A stretch of 64,000 nt of DNA from Acinetobacter nectaris CIP 110549 (GTDB lineage Bacteria; Pseudomonadota; Gammaproteobacteria; Pseudomonadales; Moraxellaceae): the NCBI RefSeq assembly GCF_000488215.1, contig NZ_KI530735.1, positions 120,534 to 184,533 on the forward strand, written 5' to 3'. The notes below the pieces were generated by a model, which searched no databases, was not told the origin of the DNA, and saw only the letters and a program-made list of their open reading frames with translations. This document shows, in pieces, positions 19,633 through 29,392 of the stretch; position 1 is the first letter of the stretch; every line of letters starts with the position of its first letter. Both the position numbers and the translations under genes were made by a program.

Positions 19633-20565
19633 TTATAGGCGTTTTCGTTTTGCTGCAATAATTTGTGATTGACGCATACGGAAGCCTTCTTTTTGCTTAT
19701 CTGTTGTTTTTTCAATACAGTAAACACATGATACGCCGTGTTCATAGGTTGGTTCTGCAACCTCTTCAGGTGTAAGTGGCCAACCACATGCGTGACATTT
19801 GGTATTTACACCTTCTTCCATACCGTGTTTCACGGCTGTACGACCATCAAAAACAAAGCACTCACCTTCCCAAAGGCTTTCTTCAGCAGGTGTTTCTTCT
19901 AAGTATTTTAGTACACCACCTTTAAGGTGATAGACTTCATCAAAACCTTCTTGTAAGAGTAGGGAGGTAGACTTTTCACAACGAATACCACCTGTACAGA
20001 ACATGGCAATTTTTTTATCTTTATGTTGTTCGAGTTCTTTTTTTACATATTCAGGAAATTCGCGGAATGTTTCCGTTTTAGGGTCGATTGCGTTTTTAAA
20101 TGTTCCTGCTTTATATTCATAATCATTACGTGTGTCGATGAGAATCACATCATCACGTGCAATGAGGTCATTCCATTCTTTTGGATCGAGGTAATGACCG
20201 ACTAAATCACGTGGTTTAACTTCTACACCAAGTGTAACAATTTCTTTTTTAAGCTTAATTTTCATTTTACGAAATGGTTTATCAGAGCTATGAGACTCCT
20301 TATATTCCATTGTATTAAAGCCTTCACCTAATAAAAATTGATGAATGGTATTAATTGCATCTCTGCTACCTGCTACAGTACCATTGATACCTTCACCTGC
20401 AACAATAAGAGTTCCACATAGGTTGATTGTTTTTACAAGATCTAAAAGACGCTGTTGCAAATCTTCAGGATTCGCTACTTCTTTAAATTGATATAATGCG
20501 GCAACAACCCAACCTGCGGTCGCTTGCTGTTCTACAGGTGCAAGCTGTTCTACAGTAGCGTTCAT
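19633..20565 (-). CDS. trhO: tRNA uridine(34) hydroxylase TrhO (rhodanese domain)
   Basis: 310 residues from ATG 20565, preceded by TTGGAG. An N-terminal acylphosphatase-like domain (GTLIVAGEGINGTVAG) is followed by a rhodanese domain with active-site loop CTGGIRCEKS and a C-terminal zinc-type region (CHACGWPLTPEE ... CVYC). TrhO (YceA) hydroxylates U34 of tRNAs using oxygen, forming 5-hydroxyuridine on the way to cmo5U or mo5U. It is monocistronic. Confidence 0.93.
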   Translation of the reverse strand: MNATVEQLAPVEQQATAGWVVAALYQFKEVANPEDLQQRLLDLVKTINLCGTLIVAGEGINGTVAGSRDAINTIHQFLLGEGFNTMEYKESHSSDKPFRKMKIKLKKEIVTLGVEVKPRDLVGHYLDPKEWNDLIARDDVILIDTRNDYEYKAGTFKNAIDPKTETFREFPEYVKKELEQHKDKKIAMFCTGGIRCEKSTSLLLQEGFDEVYHLKGGVLKYLEETPAEESLWEGECFVFDGRTAVKHGMEEGVNTKCHACGWPLTPEEVAEPTYEHGVSCVYCIEKTTDKQKEGFRMRQSQIIAAKRKRL

Positions 20566-20686
20566 GGATAACTCCAATTGTATTAAGATATAGAAATTTT
20601 AGGCGCATATTTTAGCGTGAAATGCATAGATATGCGAGAAATCCATATAAAAATTATGGGTTATTATTTATTTTGGAGAGAATAAT

Positions 20687-21172
20687 TTGAGTAATGAACA
20701 TCATACACCTGCTTTAACCCCATGTGCAGGACGTTGTTCAACCGTTTTTGGTGATCATGTCTGCCGTGGATGTCGCCGTTTTAACCATGAAGTAATTAAG
20801 TGGAATAACTATACTGCAAAACAGCAACTGGCTGTATGGAAGCGTTTAGATGAGCAACTAGACAAAGTACTTATTCCTTTATTACCGCATATGAATTTAG
20901 AACAAGTCAATTTATTCTTAGAACGTAAAGGCATACGTTTATTACCAGAAGCAACTTTAGGGCGTAGGTTGTATCATGCGTTAAAGCTTTGCGAAAAAAA
21001 TAAAAAATTTTCTGAAGAAAGTGGCTTAGGTATTTCTACAAATCAAGTCAAACCATTATGGGATAACTTTGAAAATCGAATTTTAACTTTGGCAAATGCA
21101 AGTTATGAGCTGGCTTGGATTCGAGCAAATAGTATTGGGAAAAACTTAATTAAAATGCTTGAAGAAGAGTAG
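20687..21172 (+). CDS. DUF1289 domain protein
   Basis: 161 residues from TTG 20687, chosen because GGAGAG lies 6 bp upstream and no ATG or GTG is in frame nearby. The N-terminus has the cysteine cluster of DUF1289, CAGRC-x7-CRGCRRFNHEVIKW, a probable metal site. The remaining 120 residues are helical with no recognised motif, longer than the usual 60-90 aa of the family. Function unknown. Confidence 0.85.
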   Translation: MSNEHHTPALTPCAGRCSTVFGDHVCRGCRRFNHEVIKWNNYTAKQQLAVWKRLDEQLDKVLIPLLPHMNLEQVNLFLERKGIRLLPEATLGRRLYHALKLCEKNKKFSEESGLGISTNQVKPLWDNFENRILTLANASYELAWIRANSIGKNLIKMLEEE

Positions 21173-21198
21173 AGCAAAGCTATTAAAAACTTTGCTCT
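21171..21198. other. Inverted repeat between the DUF1289 gene and ribB
   Basis: A 9-bp perfect stem (AGAGCAAAG / CTTTGCTCT) overlaps the DUF1289 stop codon. No T-tract follows on either strand, so its use as a terminator is uncertain. Confidence 0.45.
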
Positions 21199-21220
21199 AA
21201 GCAGAGTAGATGGTTGTTAA

Positions 21221-21880
21221 TTAGCACTGATGTGTGATGCGATATTGAACCAGTTCTTCAATTGTAATTAGTGTAAGCTGATGTTTTTCTGCATAATCAA
21301 AAACTTGCTGTCCTGCAGCCATTGTCCCATCTGGATTAGTTAACTCACATAAAACACCAGAAGATTGATAGCCTGCGAGTCGTGCTAAGTCAATCGTTGC
21401 CTCAGTATGTCCACGACGTGTGAGTACACCATTTTCTCTTGCTCGTAGAGGGAAAACATGCCCAGGTCTATTTAGATCTTCTGCGACAGCACCATGTTTG
21501 GTTGCAGCTTTAATAGTAGTCACACGGTCTTGTGCAGATACGCCAGTAGTTACACCATCTTTAGCCTCAATGGTAATTGTAAAGGCTGTATGGAACTGAC
21601 TTGAGTTATTTTGAACCATAGGTGGGAGTTCTAGATGGTCTGCTAGCTCATGAGTGATGCACATGCAGACAATTCCTGATCCATCACGAATCATTTGTGC
21701 CATGCAGGGAACTGTTAAGGTATCTGCTGCAATAATTAAATCTGCTTCATTTTCACGGTCAAAGTCATCCATAACAAGAACAGGTTTGCCTTGCTGAATA
21801 TCTTTAAGTGCTTGTTCAATGCGTTGTGTTGCAGGAGGAAGTGCTTTAAAAGCTTGTGATGGTTCAACTAAAATAGACAT
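21221..21880 (-). CDS. ribB: 3,4-dihydroxy-2-butanone 4-phosphate synthase RibB
   Basis: 219 residues, the length of stand-alone RibB (217 in E. coli). Motifs: the acidic metal-binding loop [41 protein letters not shown] and [16 protein letters not shown]. It converts ribulose 5-phosphate to the four-carbon precursor of riboflavin. There is no fused GTP cyclohydrolase II domain. The upstream FMN riboswitch gives feedback control by flavin. Confidence 0.96.
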   Translation of the reverse strand: MSILVEPSQAFKALPPATQRIEQALKDIQQGKPVLVMDDFDRENEADLIIAADTLTVPCMAQMIRDGSGIVCMCITHELADHLELPPMVQNNSSQFHTAFTITIEAKDGVTTGVSAQDRVTTIKAATKHGAVAEDLNRPGHVFPLRARENGVLTRRGHTEATIDLARLAGYQSSGVLCELTNPDGTMAAGQQVFDYAEKHQLTLITIEELVQYRITHQC

Positions 21881-21881
21881 T

Positions 21882-21915
21882 TGAAATGCTCCATAAAGAG
21901 TAGGAAAACATTTCA
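21882..21915 (-). promoter_or_regulatory. Possible ribosome-site sequestor of the ribB riboswitch
   Basis: On the minus strand TGAAATG (21909-21915) can pair with CATTTCA (21882-21888), which sits between the GGAG ribosome site and the ATG. An inner CTC/GAG pairing covers GGAG itself. This would suit a translational expression platform. Confidence 0.4.
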
Positions 21916-21970
21916 GGACTGAGAAATAAGGTCGTTACAATATTGTCAATGCAATAGGATTGAGAACGTC

Positions 21971-22104
21971 ATCTTCTTTCATCCGGACTATAACCGTCGG
22001 CTTTGGGTTTTCACCAAATCTGCTAAATACCGATGTATGAAGCTCGCGGGCTGACTCTTATGAGATTACCGCCGGTGGGGAATTACACCCCGCCCTGAAG
22101 AGAT
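21971..22104 (-). ncRNA. FMN riboswitch (RFN element) upstream of ribB
   Basis: The minus strand contains the conserved RFN blocks in order: CAGGGCGGGGTG, ATTCCCCACCGGCGG, AGCCCGCGAGC, GATTTGGTGAAAACCC and AGCCGACGGTTATAGTCCGG. The ends pair (GAAGAGAT with ATCTTCTTTC) to form P1. FMN binding to this six-stem junction lowers expression of the downstream gene. The 90 nt to ribB form the expression platform. Confidence 0.96.
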
Positions 22105-22207
22105 ACCTCAGGATTATAGACAGCAAATCTAACGAATTTCAATGCATTATAGCAATGTCTTATGCTTTATTCTTGTAAAGCTTATTTATCTACTCGATAT
22201 ATTAAAT

Positions 22208-22588
22208 TTATAATACCTGAACGGGAATACAGTTTGCTGTATGGTTTACAGTATTGTCTGGGTTTGCATAGACAAGTTTGGGCTTGTGTGCTTGTGCCTC
22301 TTGCTCATTAAAACTACCAAAAGTTGCAATAATGATAATATCTCCAACCTCGGCTTGATGTGCAGCACCGCCATTGACGGAAATAATGCCTGAATGATCT
22401 TCACCGCGAATTGCATATGTTGTAAAACGTTTGCCATTCGTTACATTCCATACGTGAATTTCTTCGTATTCTTGAATCCCTGCAAGATCCATAAGTGTAC
22501 CGTCTATTGCACATGACCCTTCATAATGAAGTTCGGCATGTGTGACGATTGCGCGGTGAATCTTACATTTTAATAGACGTGATAACAT
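22208..22588 (-). CDS. panD: Aspartate 1-decarboxylase PanD (pyruvoyl-type)
   Basis: 126 residues. The proenzyme self-cleaves at the Gly-Ser bond in YEGSCAIDG (Gly24-Ser25), leaving a pyruvoyl group on the alpha chain. N-terminal [18 protein letters not shown], the [14 protein letters not shown] strand and [16 protein letters not shown] match the family. It makes beta-alanine for pantothenate and CoA. The 3' end carries a short extension after the usual stop region. It is monocistronic. Confidence 0.96.
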   Translation of the reverse strand: MLSRLLKCKIHRAIVTHAELHYEGSCAIDGTLMDLAGIQEYEEIHVWNVTNGKRFTTYAIRGEDHSGIISVNGGAAHQAEVGDIIIIATFGSFNEQEAQAHKPKLVYANPDNTVNHTANCIPVQVL

Positions 22589-22630
22589 GGAATTTCCCTT
22601 GAAAAACTGTTATTTCAAAAATCTAGAAGA

Positions 22631-23209
22631 TTAAGGCTTGTATGCGTTAATTTGATTCATGGCTTGAGATATATTGCCATTGATGAGCAAATCAACTTTG
22701 CTTAGTGCATGGTGAATTGCATCGTCCATCAGGTTTTGCTCGCTACTTGGTGCTTTACCCAGTACATGACCTGAAACACGATCTTTTGAGCCAGGATGCC
22801 CAATACCTATACGTAGACGATGAAAATTTGCACCGATATGTGGAACAATATCTCTAAGACCATTATGACCACCGTGACCACCGCCTGATTTTAAGCGGAT
22901 AACGCCTGGGTTCATATCGAGTTCATCGTGTGCAATCAGGATAGATTCGGGAGGAATCTGATAGAACTTTGAGAAGGGTACAACACTTTGACCAGATTTG
23001 TTCATAAATGTTGTTGGTAGGAGAAGACGGACATCTTGTCCATGAATTTGTCCACGTCCTGTAATGCCAAAATACTTTGCTTCATTTTTTAGATGAATAT
23101 TGTATTGTTCGGCAAGACGTTCAACAAACCAGAATCCAGCATTATGTCTGGTTTGGGCATACTGTGAACCAGGATTACCCAAACCGACAATGAGCGAAAT
23201 TTTATTCAC
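22631..23209 (-). CDS. pth: Peptidyl-tRNA hydrolase Pth
   Basis: 192 residues. IVGLGNPGSQYAQTRHNAGFW includes the catalytic His; TFMNKSGQSV, HDELDMNPG and GGHGGHNGLRDI are the other family motifs. It releases tRNA from peptidyl-tRNAs that fall off ribosomes. It follows rplY by about 20 bp on the same strand, the common rplY-pth pairing. Confidence 0.97.
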   Translation of the reverse strand: MNKISLIVGLGNPGSQYAQTRHNAGFWFVERLAEQYNIHLKNEAKYFGITGRGQIHGQDVRLLLPTTFMNKSGQSVVPFSKFYQIPPESILIAHDELDMNPGVIRLKSGGGHGGHNGLRDIVPHIGANFHRLRIGIGHPGSKDRVSGHVLGKAPSSEQNLMDDAIHHALSKVDLLINGNISQAMNQINAYKP

Positions 23210-23230
23210 GAAAAAACGCTCTTGTATCTA

Positions 23231-23527
23231 TTACGCGCGAACGAAGTCAGCGTGCATAGGTGTATTTTTAGCAGGGTGACGCTGTAAAGCTTGGATTTTA
23301 ACGCTTTCAGTTTTCTCACCAATTTTAACTTCTAAAGTTTCAGTGAAGAAACCATCTTCTAATAGAAGGCGAGTTAATTCGCGAAGTTCTAAAGTAATTG
23401 TTACAGGTTCAGCTTCACCACCGTAGATGATAGCAGGAACGAGTGCTTCACGACGAAGGCGGCGGCTCGCACCTTTCCCTTGTAAATCTTCAGCACGTGT
23501 TTGAGCGTTTAATACGAATTTAGCCAT
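23231..23527 (-). CDS. rplY: 50S ribosomal protein L25
   Basis: 98 residues from ATG 23527, with GAGG about 8 bp upstream. A longer in-frame reading would not match the family. MAKFVLNAQTRAEDLQGKGASRRLRREALVPAIIYGG is typical of L25/Ctc, which binds 5S rRNA. It is the short form without the Ctc C-terminal domain. It is first in a pair with pth. Confidence 0.95.
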   Translation of the reverse strand: MAKFVLNAQTRAEDLQGKGASRRLRREALVPAIIYGGEAEPVTITLELRELTRLLLEDGFFTETLEVKIGEKTESVKIQALQRHPAKNTPMHADFVRA

Positions 23528-23583
23528 GAGATAATCCTCATTGAAATGAATAAAAACTAGATTTGCGACCAATCTAGTGATAG

Positions 23584-23612
23584 AAAAACCCTAACGTAAG
23601 GTTAGGGTTTTT
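23584..23612 (-). terminator. Rho-independent terminator of prs
   Basis: A 12-bp stem (AAAAACCCTAAC / GTTAGGGTTTTT) with a 5-nt loop lies 14 bp after the prs stop, ending in T on the minus strand. Confidence 0.9.
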
Positions 23613-23625
23613 AAGAAGTCAGTTA

Positions 23626-24579
23626 TTATAGATAACTATCAAACATTGCGCTAATAGATTCTTCGTTGTTAATACGACGAATTGTTTCAGCAACCATGCT
23701 TGTCACAGAAACTTGGCGAATTTTTCCAAGTTCTTGTGCTTCTTGAGATAAAGGAATTGTATCTGTGACTACCAACTCATCAATGACTGAGTTACGTAGA
23801 TTTTCAAGTGCTTTACCAGAAAGCACAGGGTGAGTTGCATAGGCAACAACACGACGCGCACCAAATTGTTTAAGTGCATCAGCCGCTTTACAGAGCGTTC
23901 CTGCGGTATCAACCATGTCATCAACAATGACACAATCACGACCTTTTACATCACCAATAAGATGCATCACTTGAGATACATTGGCTTTTTGGCGACGTTT
24001 GTCGATAATTGCAAGATCGATATCACCAAGTTGTTTTGCAACAGCACGAGCACGAACCACACCACCAACATCTGGAGATACAACCATAAGATTGTCATGT
24101 TGTTGTTGACGTAAGTCAGCAAGTAGGGCAGGTGTACCGTAGATGTTGTCTACTGGAATATCGAAGAAACCTTGGATTTGGTCTGCATGCAGGTCAATCA
24201 TTACTACACGGTCAATTCCAACAGTTGTGAGCATATCTGCAACCACTTTTGCTGTAATTGGAACACGAGCAGAACGAGGACGTCTGTCTTGGCGTGCATA
24301 ACCAAAATATGGAATAACAGCTGTAATACGTCCAGCGCTAGCACGACGTAGGGCATCCGCCATTACCAAGATTTCCATAAGGTTATCGTTGGTTGGTGCA
24401 CATGTAGGCTGCACGATAAAGACATCTTTACCACGAACATTTTCAGTGATTTCAATAGCGATTTCACCATCTGAAAAGCGAGTAACAGAAGCAGAGCCTA
24501 AAGGCACATGTAAATGGCTTACAACTTTTTGAGCGAATTGTGGATGGGCGTTTCCACTAAAAACGACAAGATTGGGCAT
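23626..24579 (-). CDS. prs: Ribose-phosphate pyrophosphokinase Prs
   Basis: 317 residues from ATG 24579, preceded by AAGG. The family start is [16 protein letters not shown]. Motifs: [22 protein letters not shown], the metal/ATP loop [14 protein letters not shown] and the PRPP loop [14 protein letters not shown]. It makes PRPP from ribose 5-phosphate and ATP for purine, pyrimidine, histidine and NAD synthesis. A tRNA-Gln gene ends about 35 bp upstream. Confidence 0.97.
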   Translation of the reverse strand: MPNLVVFSGNAHPQFAQKVVSHLHVPLGSASVTRFSDGEIAIEITENVRGKDVFIVQPTCAPTNDNLMEILVMADALRRASAGRITAVIPYFGYARQDRRPRSARVPITAKVVADMLTTVGIDRVVMIDLHADQIQGFFDIPVDNIYGTPALLADLRQQQHDNLMVVSPDVGGVVRARAVAKQLGDIDLAIIDKRRQKANVSQVMHLIGDVKGRDCVIVDDMVDTAGTLCKAADALKQFGARRVVAYATHPVLSGKALENLRNSVIDELVVTDTIPLSQEAQELGKIRQVSVTSMVAETIRRINNEESISAMFDSYL

Positions 24580-24615
24580 GAAGCACCCTTGGCGGTTGGC
24601 ATGTTTAGAAGAATA

Positions 24616-24690
24616 TGGCAGGGGTAGCTGGATTCGAACCAACGGATGGCGAGATCAAAACCCGCTGCCTTACCACTTGGCGATACCCCT
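24616..24690 (-). tRNA. tRNA-Gln (anticodon TTG), copy 2
   Basis: A 75-nt cloverleaf on the minus strand with encoded CCA. Acceptor AGGGGTA/TACCCCT, D-arm GCCAAGTGGTAAGGC, anticodon arm GCGGG-TTTTGAT-CTCGC (anticodon TTG), and T-arm with GGTTCGAATCC. It is identical in sequence to the copy at 24782-24856. Confidence 0.97.
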
Positions 24691-24781
24691 AATGTGTGCA
24701 AAACTTTAAAGTTTTTATTCAATTTTGTCAAGAAAAAATGACATTGTTTAAAAACGTGCACGATGTTTTTTTGTATCAAAT

Positions 24782-24856
24782 TGGCAGGGGTAGCTGGATT
24801 CGAACCAACGGATGGCGAGATCAAAACCCGCTGCCTTACCACTTGGCGATACCCCT
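24782..24856 (-). tRNA. tRNA-Gln (anticodon TTG), copy 1
   Basis: Identical 75-nt tRNA-Gln with encoded CCA, 91 bp upstream of the other copy and just after ispE. The spacer is AT-rich and contains the palindrome AAAACTTTAAAGTTTT. Confidence 0.97.
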
Positions 24857-24866
24857 ACAATCTAAC

Positions 24867-25688
24867 TTAAATATGAATAAGTGGAGATTCTTCTAAGCTA
24901 TTTACCAAGTAAGCGTTACATGGTGAATGTTTTAAAATATGCTCTACATTCATACTTTCAGTTGTTTCAACAAAAACACAAGCACCTGTTCCTGTAAGCT
25001 TTGCATTTCCAAACTGGTTCAGATATTGCATTGCTTCATCAACTTGAGGGTAAAGTTTTTTCGCAAGATGCTCAAAACAATTTCCAAAATTCGATGGCTG
25101 CTGTTGATAGGCGCAAAATTTAGAGGGCTTTGAGTCTCTTGTCAATGTTTTTTGTGAAAAAAGCTTTTGGGTGCTGATAAAACAGTCAGGCTTGAGGATT
25201 ATGTAACATTTTTTAGGCAAATTAACTGGGGATATTTGTTCGCCAATACCTTCAGCCCAAGCATTTTTTCCATAGATAAATATAGGGACATCTGCACCGA
25301 GTTGTATTGCTAAATGTGCAAGTTCTGTTTGACTTAACCCACAGTGCCACAGCCGGTTTAGGATAATAAGTGTCGTTGCAGCATTTGAAGAACCACCGCC
25401 AAGTCCTGCTCCCATTGGAATATTCTTTTCAATTTTGATATGAAAGCCATGATTCTTTTTTGCATAAGGCTTAAGTAATTGGGCTGCTTTATAGATAAGG
25501 TTATCTGTATTATCGACTGAAGTTATTCCTTCTATGGTAATTTGATCTGAGTCTGTTTGGCTAAATGATAACCAGTCATACAAGTCAATAAACTGAAATA
25601 TTGTCTGTAGCTCATGGTAACCATCTTGTCTACGACCTGTAATATGTAAAAAGAGATTAATTTTTGCAGGCGATGCGACCTTAATCAT
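24867..25688 (-). CDS. ispE: 4-diphosphocytidyl-2-C-methyl-D-erythritol kinase IspE
   Basis: 273 residues of the GHMP kinase family. SPAKINLFLHITGRRQDGYHEL at the start, the ATP loop PMGAGLGGGSSNAATTL, and KLTGTGACVFVE near the end are the three GHMP motifs. It performs the ATP-dependent step of the MEP isoprenoid pathway. It starts 2 bp after lolB and is followed by the tRNA-Gln genes. Confidence 0.96.
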   Translation of the reverse strand: MIKVASPAKINLFLHITGRRQDGYHELQTIFQFIDLYDWLSFSQTDSDQITIEGITSVDNTDNLIYKAAQLLKPYAKKNHGFHIKIEKNIPMGAGLGGGSSNAATTLIILNRLWHCGLSQTELAHLAIQLGADVPIFIYGKNAWAEGIGEQISPVNLPKKCYIILKPDCFISTQKLFSQKTLTRDSKPSKFCAYQQQPSNFGNCFEHLAKKLYPQVDEAMQYLNQFGNAKLTGTGACVFVETTESMNVEHILKHSPCNAYLVNSLEESPLIHI

Positions 25689-25690
25689 TT

Positions 25691-26290
25691 TTAGTTCATT
25701 GTCCTATTTTGAATAACCATAGTAATGCGATTTTCCTGCTCATTTGGCAGGACTTGTTTTAAAACAAGCTTATTGGGCAATGTTTGTGTTTCATCATTAT
25801 AAATTAAACTCACATTCCAGCCATCTTCTACAATATTGGTTAATCTATTTTTTGAATCGGTTGTTGTTTGTGCTGTGTTTGTTGCAGTTTTAGCTTGTAC
25901 CCATTGAACAAGATCTGTAATAGGTGTTTGCCAACCTGTTGCTTTCTCAAGTAGTTCTTCAGGCGAACTTGCAGAAATAGTGCCTGTTTTTGCGCTTGTT
26001 AGGGTAACTTGTCCAGGTTGACCTTCAATATGCGTTTTACCAATACCTAAAGCACCTGTAAGGTCAATGTTGAAGTAGTTGTCTTGTTGAGCCCATGTGA
26101 AGAACGCACTTCCTGATTGTTCAGCTGTTCTTACACCAATTTTTCCATCGAGCTGAAATGTATTTTTTTTTGCAGGTTCTGAAGCCAATTTGTGCACGGC
26201 TTGCTGTGGTTGAACATAGTTTTGGCAACCACTGAGAATAAGTATATTACCCATGATGCAAGCAAGGCTAAGTTTAGTGATTAATCGCAT
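25691..26290 (-). CDS. lolB: Outer-membrane lipoprotein receptor LolB
   Basis: 199 residues. A lipoprotein signal peptide ends in ILSGC (Cys22). The mature part has FQLDGKIGVRT and SAFFTWAQQDNYFNIDLTGALG, typical of the LolB beta-barrel. It accepts lipoproteins from the periplasmic carrier LolA and inserts them in the outer membrane. It overlaps the end of the TPR gene by 17 bp and is followed at once by ispE, the usual hemA-flanking group. Confidence 0.9.
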   Translation of the reverse strand: MRLITKLSLACIMGNILILSGCQNYVQPQQAVHKLASEPAKKNTFQLDGKIGVRTAEQSGSAFFTWAQQDNYFNIDLTGALGIGKTHIEGQPGQVTLTSAKTGTISASSPEELLEKATGWQTPITDLVQWVQAKTATNTAQTTTDSKNRLTNIVEDGWNVSLIYNDETQTLPNKLVLKQVLPNEQENRITMVIQNRTMN

Positions 26291-28028
26291 TTTCTGTATG
26301 ACTCATAGATTCTTGTTGGGGAAGTAATAGTGTTTGGAGTTGTTGGATATCCTTATTATTAGGGAAGTCAATTGCCAATTGCTGTGCTAATTCGGCAAAT
26401 TTTTTACTTTCATTGGTCAGGTAGAATGCACGTGCTAAACGTAAAGCCGTGCTTGGGCTATTGTTAAACAAATATGCTTTTTCTAATACTGGAATTGCTG
26501 TTTTGAAGTCATTTTGTAGAAAAGCGATATAACCATAAGTATCTAAAATGGCTGCTTGATCAGGTGCATTATTTAATGCTTTTTCTACATACTCTCGTGC
26601 ATCAGAAAGTCTTCGGTTCTGTAAAGCAAGTGTATAAGCATAAGCATTTAAGTATGTTGGACTTTCAGGGTCAATTTCTAGTAAACGATTTAAATCTTTC
26701 TCAAGTAGGTCTTTATCTTCGTAGGGATTGAGCAGTAAAACTTGGGCATAAATGAGGTCAGGATCGTCTGGTAGATTTTGCATAGCCTCACTAAGTAGCT
26801 CAATTGCAGCAGGCTTATTTTGCATTTTTTTGAGAATATCTGCTTGTAACTGATATAGAAAACTTGCGTACTGCGGGTAGTTTACACGTTCTTGTGTGAG
26901 AAAGCGTAAAGCATCACTTAACCGATTTGTTTTATCAAAAATATTAATTAAATTGCGTCTAGAAACGGTATATAAGCTTCCGTCGACTAGTCTATAATAG
27001 GCCATTGCAGTTTCGTAATGCTGTTTGCGTTCTGCATTAATAGCAAGGTAGTAGTTGGCTTCATTCTGGTATTGCTGTGAATTTTTTAAAGCTAATAAAA
27101 AGTTTTCAGCCATGCTGTATCGTTTTAAGTCAATACTTGTTAACCCAGCAATGAAAATGGCTTCATCTGACGATGGCCATATACGCACAATGGTTTGTAG
27201 CTTTTTCAGTGCGAGCTCTGCTTGTCCTATACGAATAAGATACTTGGTTTCGGCCAAACGTACTTCGTAATTATATCGATGAGATTGAACAGATTTACTA
27301 TACCAAGCTTCAGTTGCTTTTTCATTGCCTGACGTTTCAAGTAAACTGGCTTTGAGCAGAATAAAACTAGTGACATTTGGTTTTTTCTTGAGTGCTTGTT
27401 GTACGTCTTTGAGCGCTTGTGGTAAGTCATTGTTTTGAGCTTCTAGACTTGAGATGAGCACGAGAATGGAGGGGTTTTTTCTTGCTTTACTATGACGTAG
27501 TGCGTGAAGTAGAACCTCTCTATCATGTTGATTATCTGGTGAAATTCCAGTGAGTATCTCAGCGAGGTCTGCATCAGAGTCAATGCTTAAAATTTTATCG
27601 AGTGTTTCCGCTGTAAGCTCGTATTTATGTGCTTTGAGTGAGATATGTGTTAGATAAAATAGTGCAGGTACATCAGATGGGTCTTGTTGTACCCAGTGTG
27701 ATGCGATTGCAAGAGCAACATTAAAGTTATTTGCTTCGAGTGCGACATCTAATGCACGTTGTTTGGCAATTGCAGAATCTGTATGTAATGCAAGGTTTTT
27801 GTAGTTATGTACAGCCAGTTCAGGTTGATTGTAGTTGAGTGCAAACTCTGCAATCATGCTTTGTTTTAGTGGGAGAGTTTTATAATGCTGAGTTATATTT
27901 TGTGCAAAGCTAGTGGTAGACAGGCCACCCAAGGCAATGCTACCTAACAGTAAGATTGTGTTAGAATATTGCCGAATCAATATGTTTGAGTTCTGGCGAA
28001 TGGTTTGCTGCAAAGTTTCTTTATCCAA
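26274..28028 (-). CDS. Tetratricopeptide-repeat protein upstream of lolB
   Basis: 584 residues: signal-like N-terminus (TILLLGSIALGGLSTTSFAQ), then TPR-like helical repeats over nearly the full length, clearest near the C-terminus (NAYAYTLALQNRRLSDAREYVEKAL, AAILDTYGYIAFLQNDFKTAIPVLEKAY). It is probably periplasmic or membrane-associated. The position between hemA and lolB is conserved in pseudomonads and Acinetobacter, but I know no firm function. It is divergent from hemA. Confidence 0.85.
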   Translation of the reverse strand: MDKETLQQTIRQNSNILIRQYSNTILLLGSIALGGLSTTSFAQNITQHYKTLPLKQSMIAEFALNYNQPELAVHNYKNLALHTDSAIAKQRALDVALEANNFNVALAIASHWVQQDPSDVPALFYLTHISLKAHKYELTAETLDKILSIDSDADLAEILTGISPDNQHDREVLLHALRHSKARKNPSILVLISSLEAQNNDLPQALKDVQQALKKKPNVTSFILLKASLLETSGNEKATEAWYSKSVQSHRYNYEVRLAETKYLIRIGQAELALKKLQTIVRIWPSSDEAIFIAGLTSIDLKRYSMAENFLLALKNSQQYQNEANYYLAINAERKQHYETAMAYYRLVDGSLYTVSRRNLINIFDKTNRLSDALRFLTQERVNYPQYASFLYQLQADILKKMQNKPAAIELLSEAMQNLPDDPDLIYAQVLLLNPYEDKDLLEKDLNRLLEIDPESPTYLNAYAYTLALQNRRLSDAREYVEKALNNAPDQAAILDTYGYIAFLQNDFKTAIPVLEKAYLFNNSPSTALRLARAFYLTNESKKFAELAQQLAIDFPNNKDIQQLQTLLLPQQESMSHTENAINH

Positions 28029-28102
28029 ATATTTAGCTTATTATGACACTCATGATGCACAATAACACATGCAAAATTTTAGTTAAATGATGATATGACG
28101 AC

Positions 28103-29392
28103 ATGACGTTTTTTGCCCTTGGTGTCAACCATCATACCGCCTCTGTTGAATTACGCGAGCGTATTGCTTTTAATGCAGAACGCTTGAGTACTTTGCTGTC
28201 TGAACAAAATGCACAAGAAGATTTAAATGATCTTGTTGTGGTTTCGACTTGTAATCGCACCGAAATTTATGCAAATGCTGAAAATATAGACATCTTATTG
28301 AGTTGGTTAGCAAAAACCAATGATATTGATGTAAAGCAATTGTTTAATCATGTATATCGCTATGAAAATATTCAGGCTGTTTCACATTTAATGCGTGTAG
28401 CAAGTGGCTTGGATTCTTTAATGCTAGGTGAGCCTCAAATTTTAGGGCAAGTTAAAACAGCGCTTTCATTGGCAAAAGATGCAGGAACAGTTTCCTCAGC
28501 TTTAAATGGCATTTTTGATTATGCTTTTTATGCTGCTAAGCGTGTGCGTTCTGAAACAGCAGTAGGTAGCCATGCTGTGTCTATGGGCTATGCGGTTGCA
28601 CAGCTTGCACACCAGGTATTTAGTCATCCTGAAAAGCTAGTTGTACTTATGGTCGCAGCAGGCGAGATGAATAGCTTAGTTGCGAAACATATGGCAGATA
28701 TGGGTGTTGCAAAAATTATTATTTGTAACAGAGGTATGGAGCGCGCTGAAAAGTTAAGAGACGAAATTTCTTCATTTGTTGATGTTGAGATTATACCTTT
28801 TGCACAGTTGGCAGATCATCTGTATCGTGCGGATGTCATTTCAAGTTGCACAGGAAGTCTGCATCAGGTGATTGATTATAAGGAAGTAAAAGCTGCTTTG
28901 AAGAAAAGACGCTATCAACAGATGTTGATGGTTGATCTTGCTGTACCGAGAGATATAGATCCCAAAGTAGAAAATTTAGATGGTGTCTATTTGTATGGCG
29001 TAGATGACTTACAAACAGTGATTGATGAAAATCTTGCACAACGTCGCCAAGCGGCTGTTGAAGCCGAGGTAATGGTCAATCAGCTTGCAACGCAGCTTGT
29101 ATCTAAACAAAAAGTGAAAAGAGCAGGTGGTGTGATTGCAGCATACCGAGATGCAGGAAATCATGTCCAACAGCAAGAGCTGAGTTTGGCACTACAGCAG
29201 CTACAAAGTGGTGAAGATGCAGAAAAAGTATTAAATGACTTTTCACATCGTTTAACGCAAAAATTATTACATCCAACATCACTACTTCTACGAGAAGCTG
29301 TTAAAGAAAATGATCCTGAATATTTTGATTGGATGAAAGAAAATTTGCAGCAAATTTTGGCAAACAACCGCATTCCTAAAAAAAATCATTAG
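28103..29392 (+). CDS. hemA: Glutamyl-tRNA reductase HemA
   Basis: 429 residues. The N-terminal catalytic domain starts [17 protein letters not shown] and holds the nucleophilic Cys in [27 protein letters not shown] and the NADPH-binding domain ([26 protein letters not shown]) follow, then the dimerisation helix. It reduces glutamyl-tRNA to glutamate semialdehyde, the first committed step of haem synthesis. The gene is monocistronic here, without prfA behind it. Confidence 0.97.
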   Translation: MTFFALGVNHHTASVELRERIAFNAERLSTLLSEQNAQEDLNDLVVVSTCNRTEIYANAENIDILLSWLAKTNDIDVKQLFNHVYRYENIQAVSHLMRVASGLDSLMLGEPQILGQVKTALSLAKDAGTVSSALNGIFDYAFYAAKRVRSETAVGSHAVSMGYAVAQLAHQVFSHPEKLVVLMVAAGEMNSLVAKHMADMGVAKIIICNRGMERAEKLRDEISSFVDVEIIPFAQLADHLYRADVISSCTGSLHQVIDYKEVKAALKKRRYQQMLMVDLAVPRDIDPKVENLDGVYLYGVDDLQTVIDENLAQRRQAAVEAEVMVNQLATQLVSKQKVKRAGGVIAAYRDAGNHVQQQELSLALQQLQSGEDAEKVLNDFSHRLTQKLLHPTSLLLREAVKENDPEYFDWMKENLQQILANNRIPKKNH

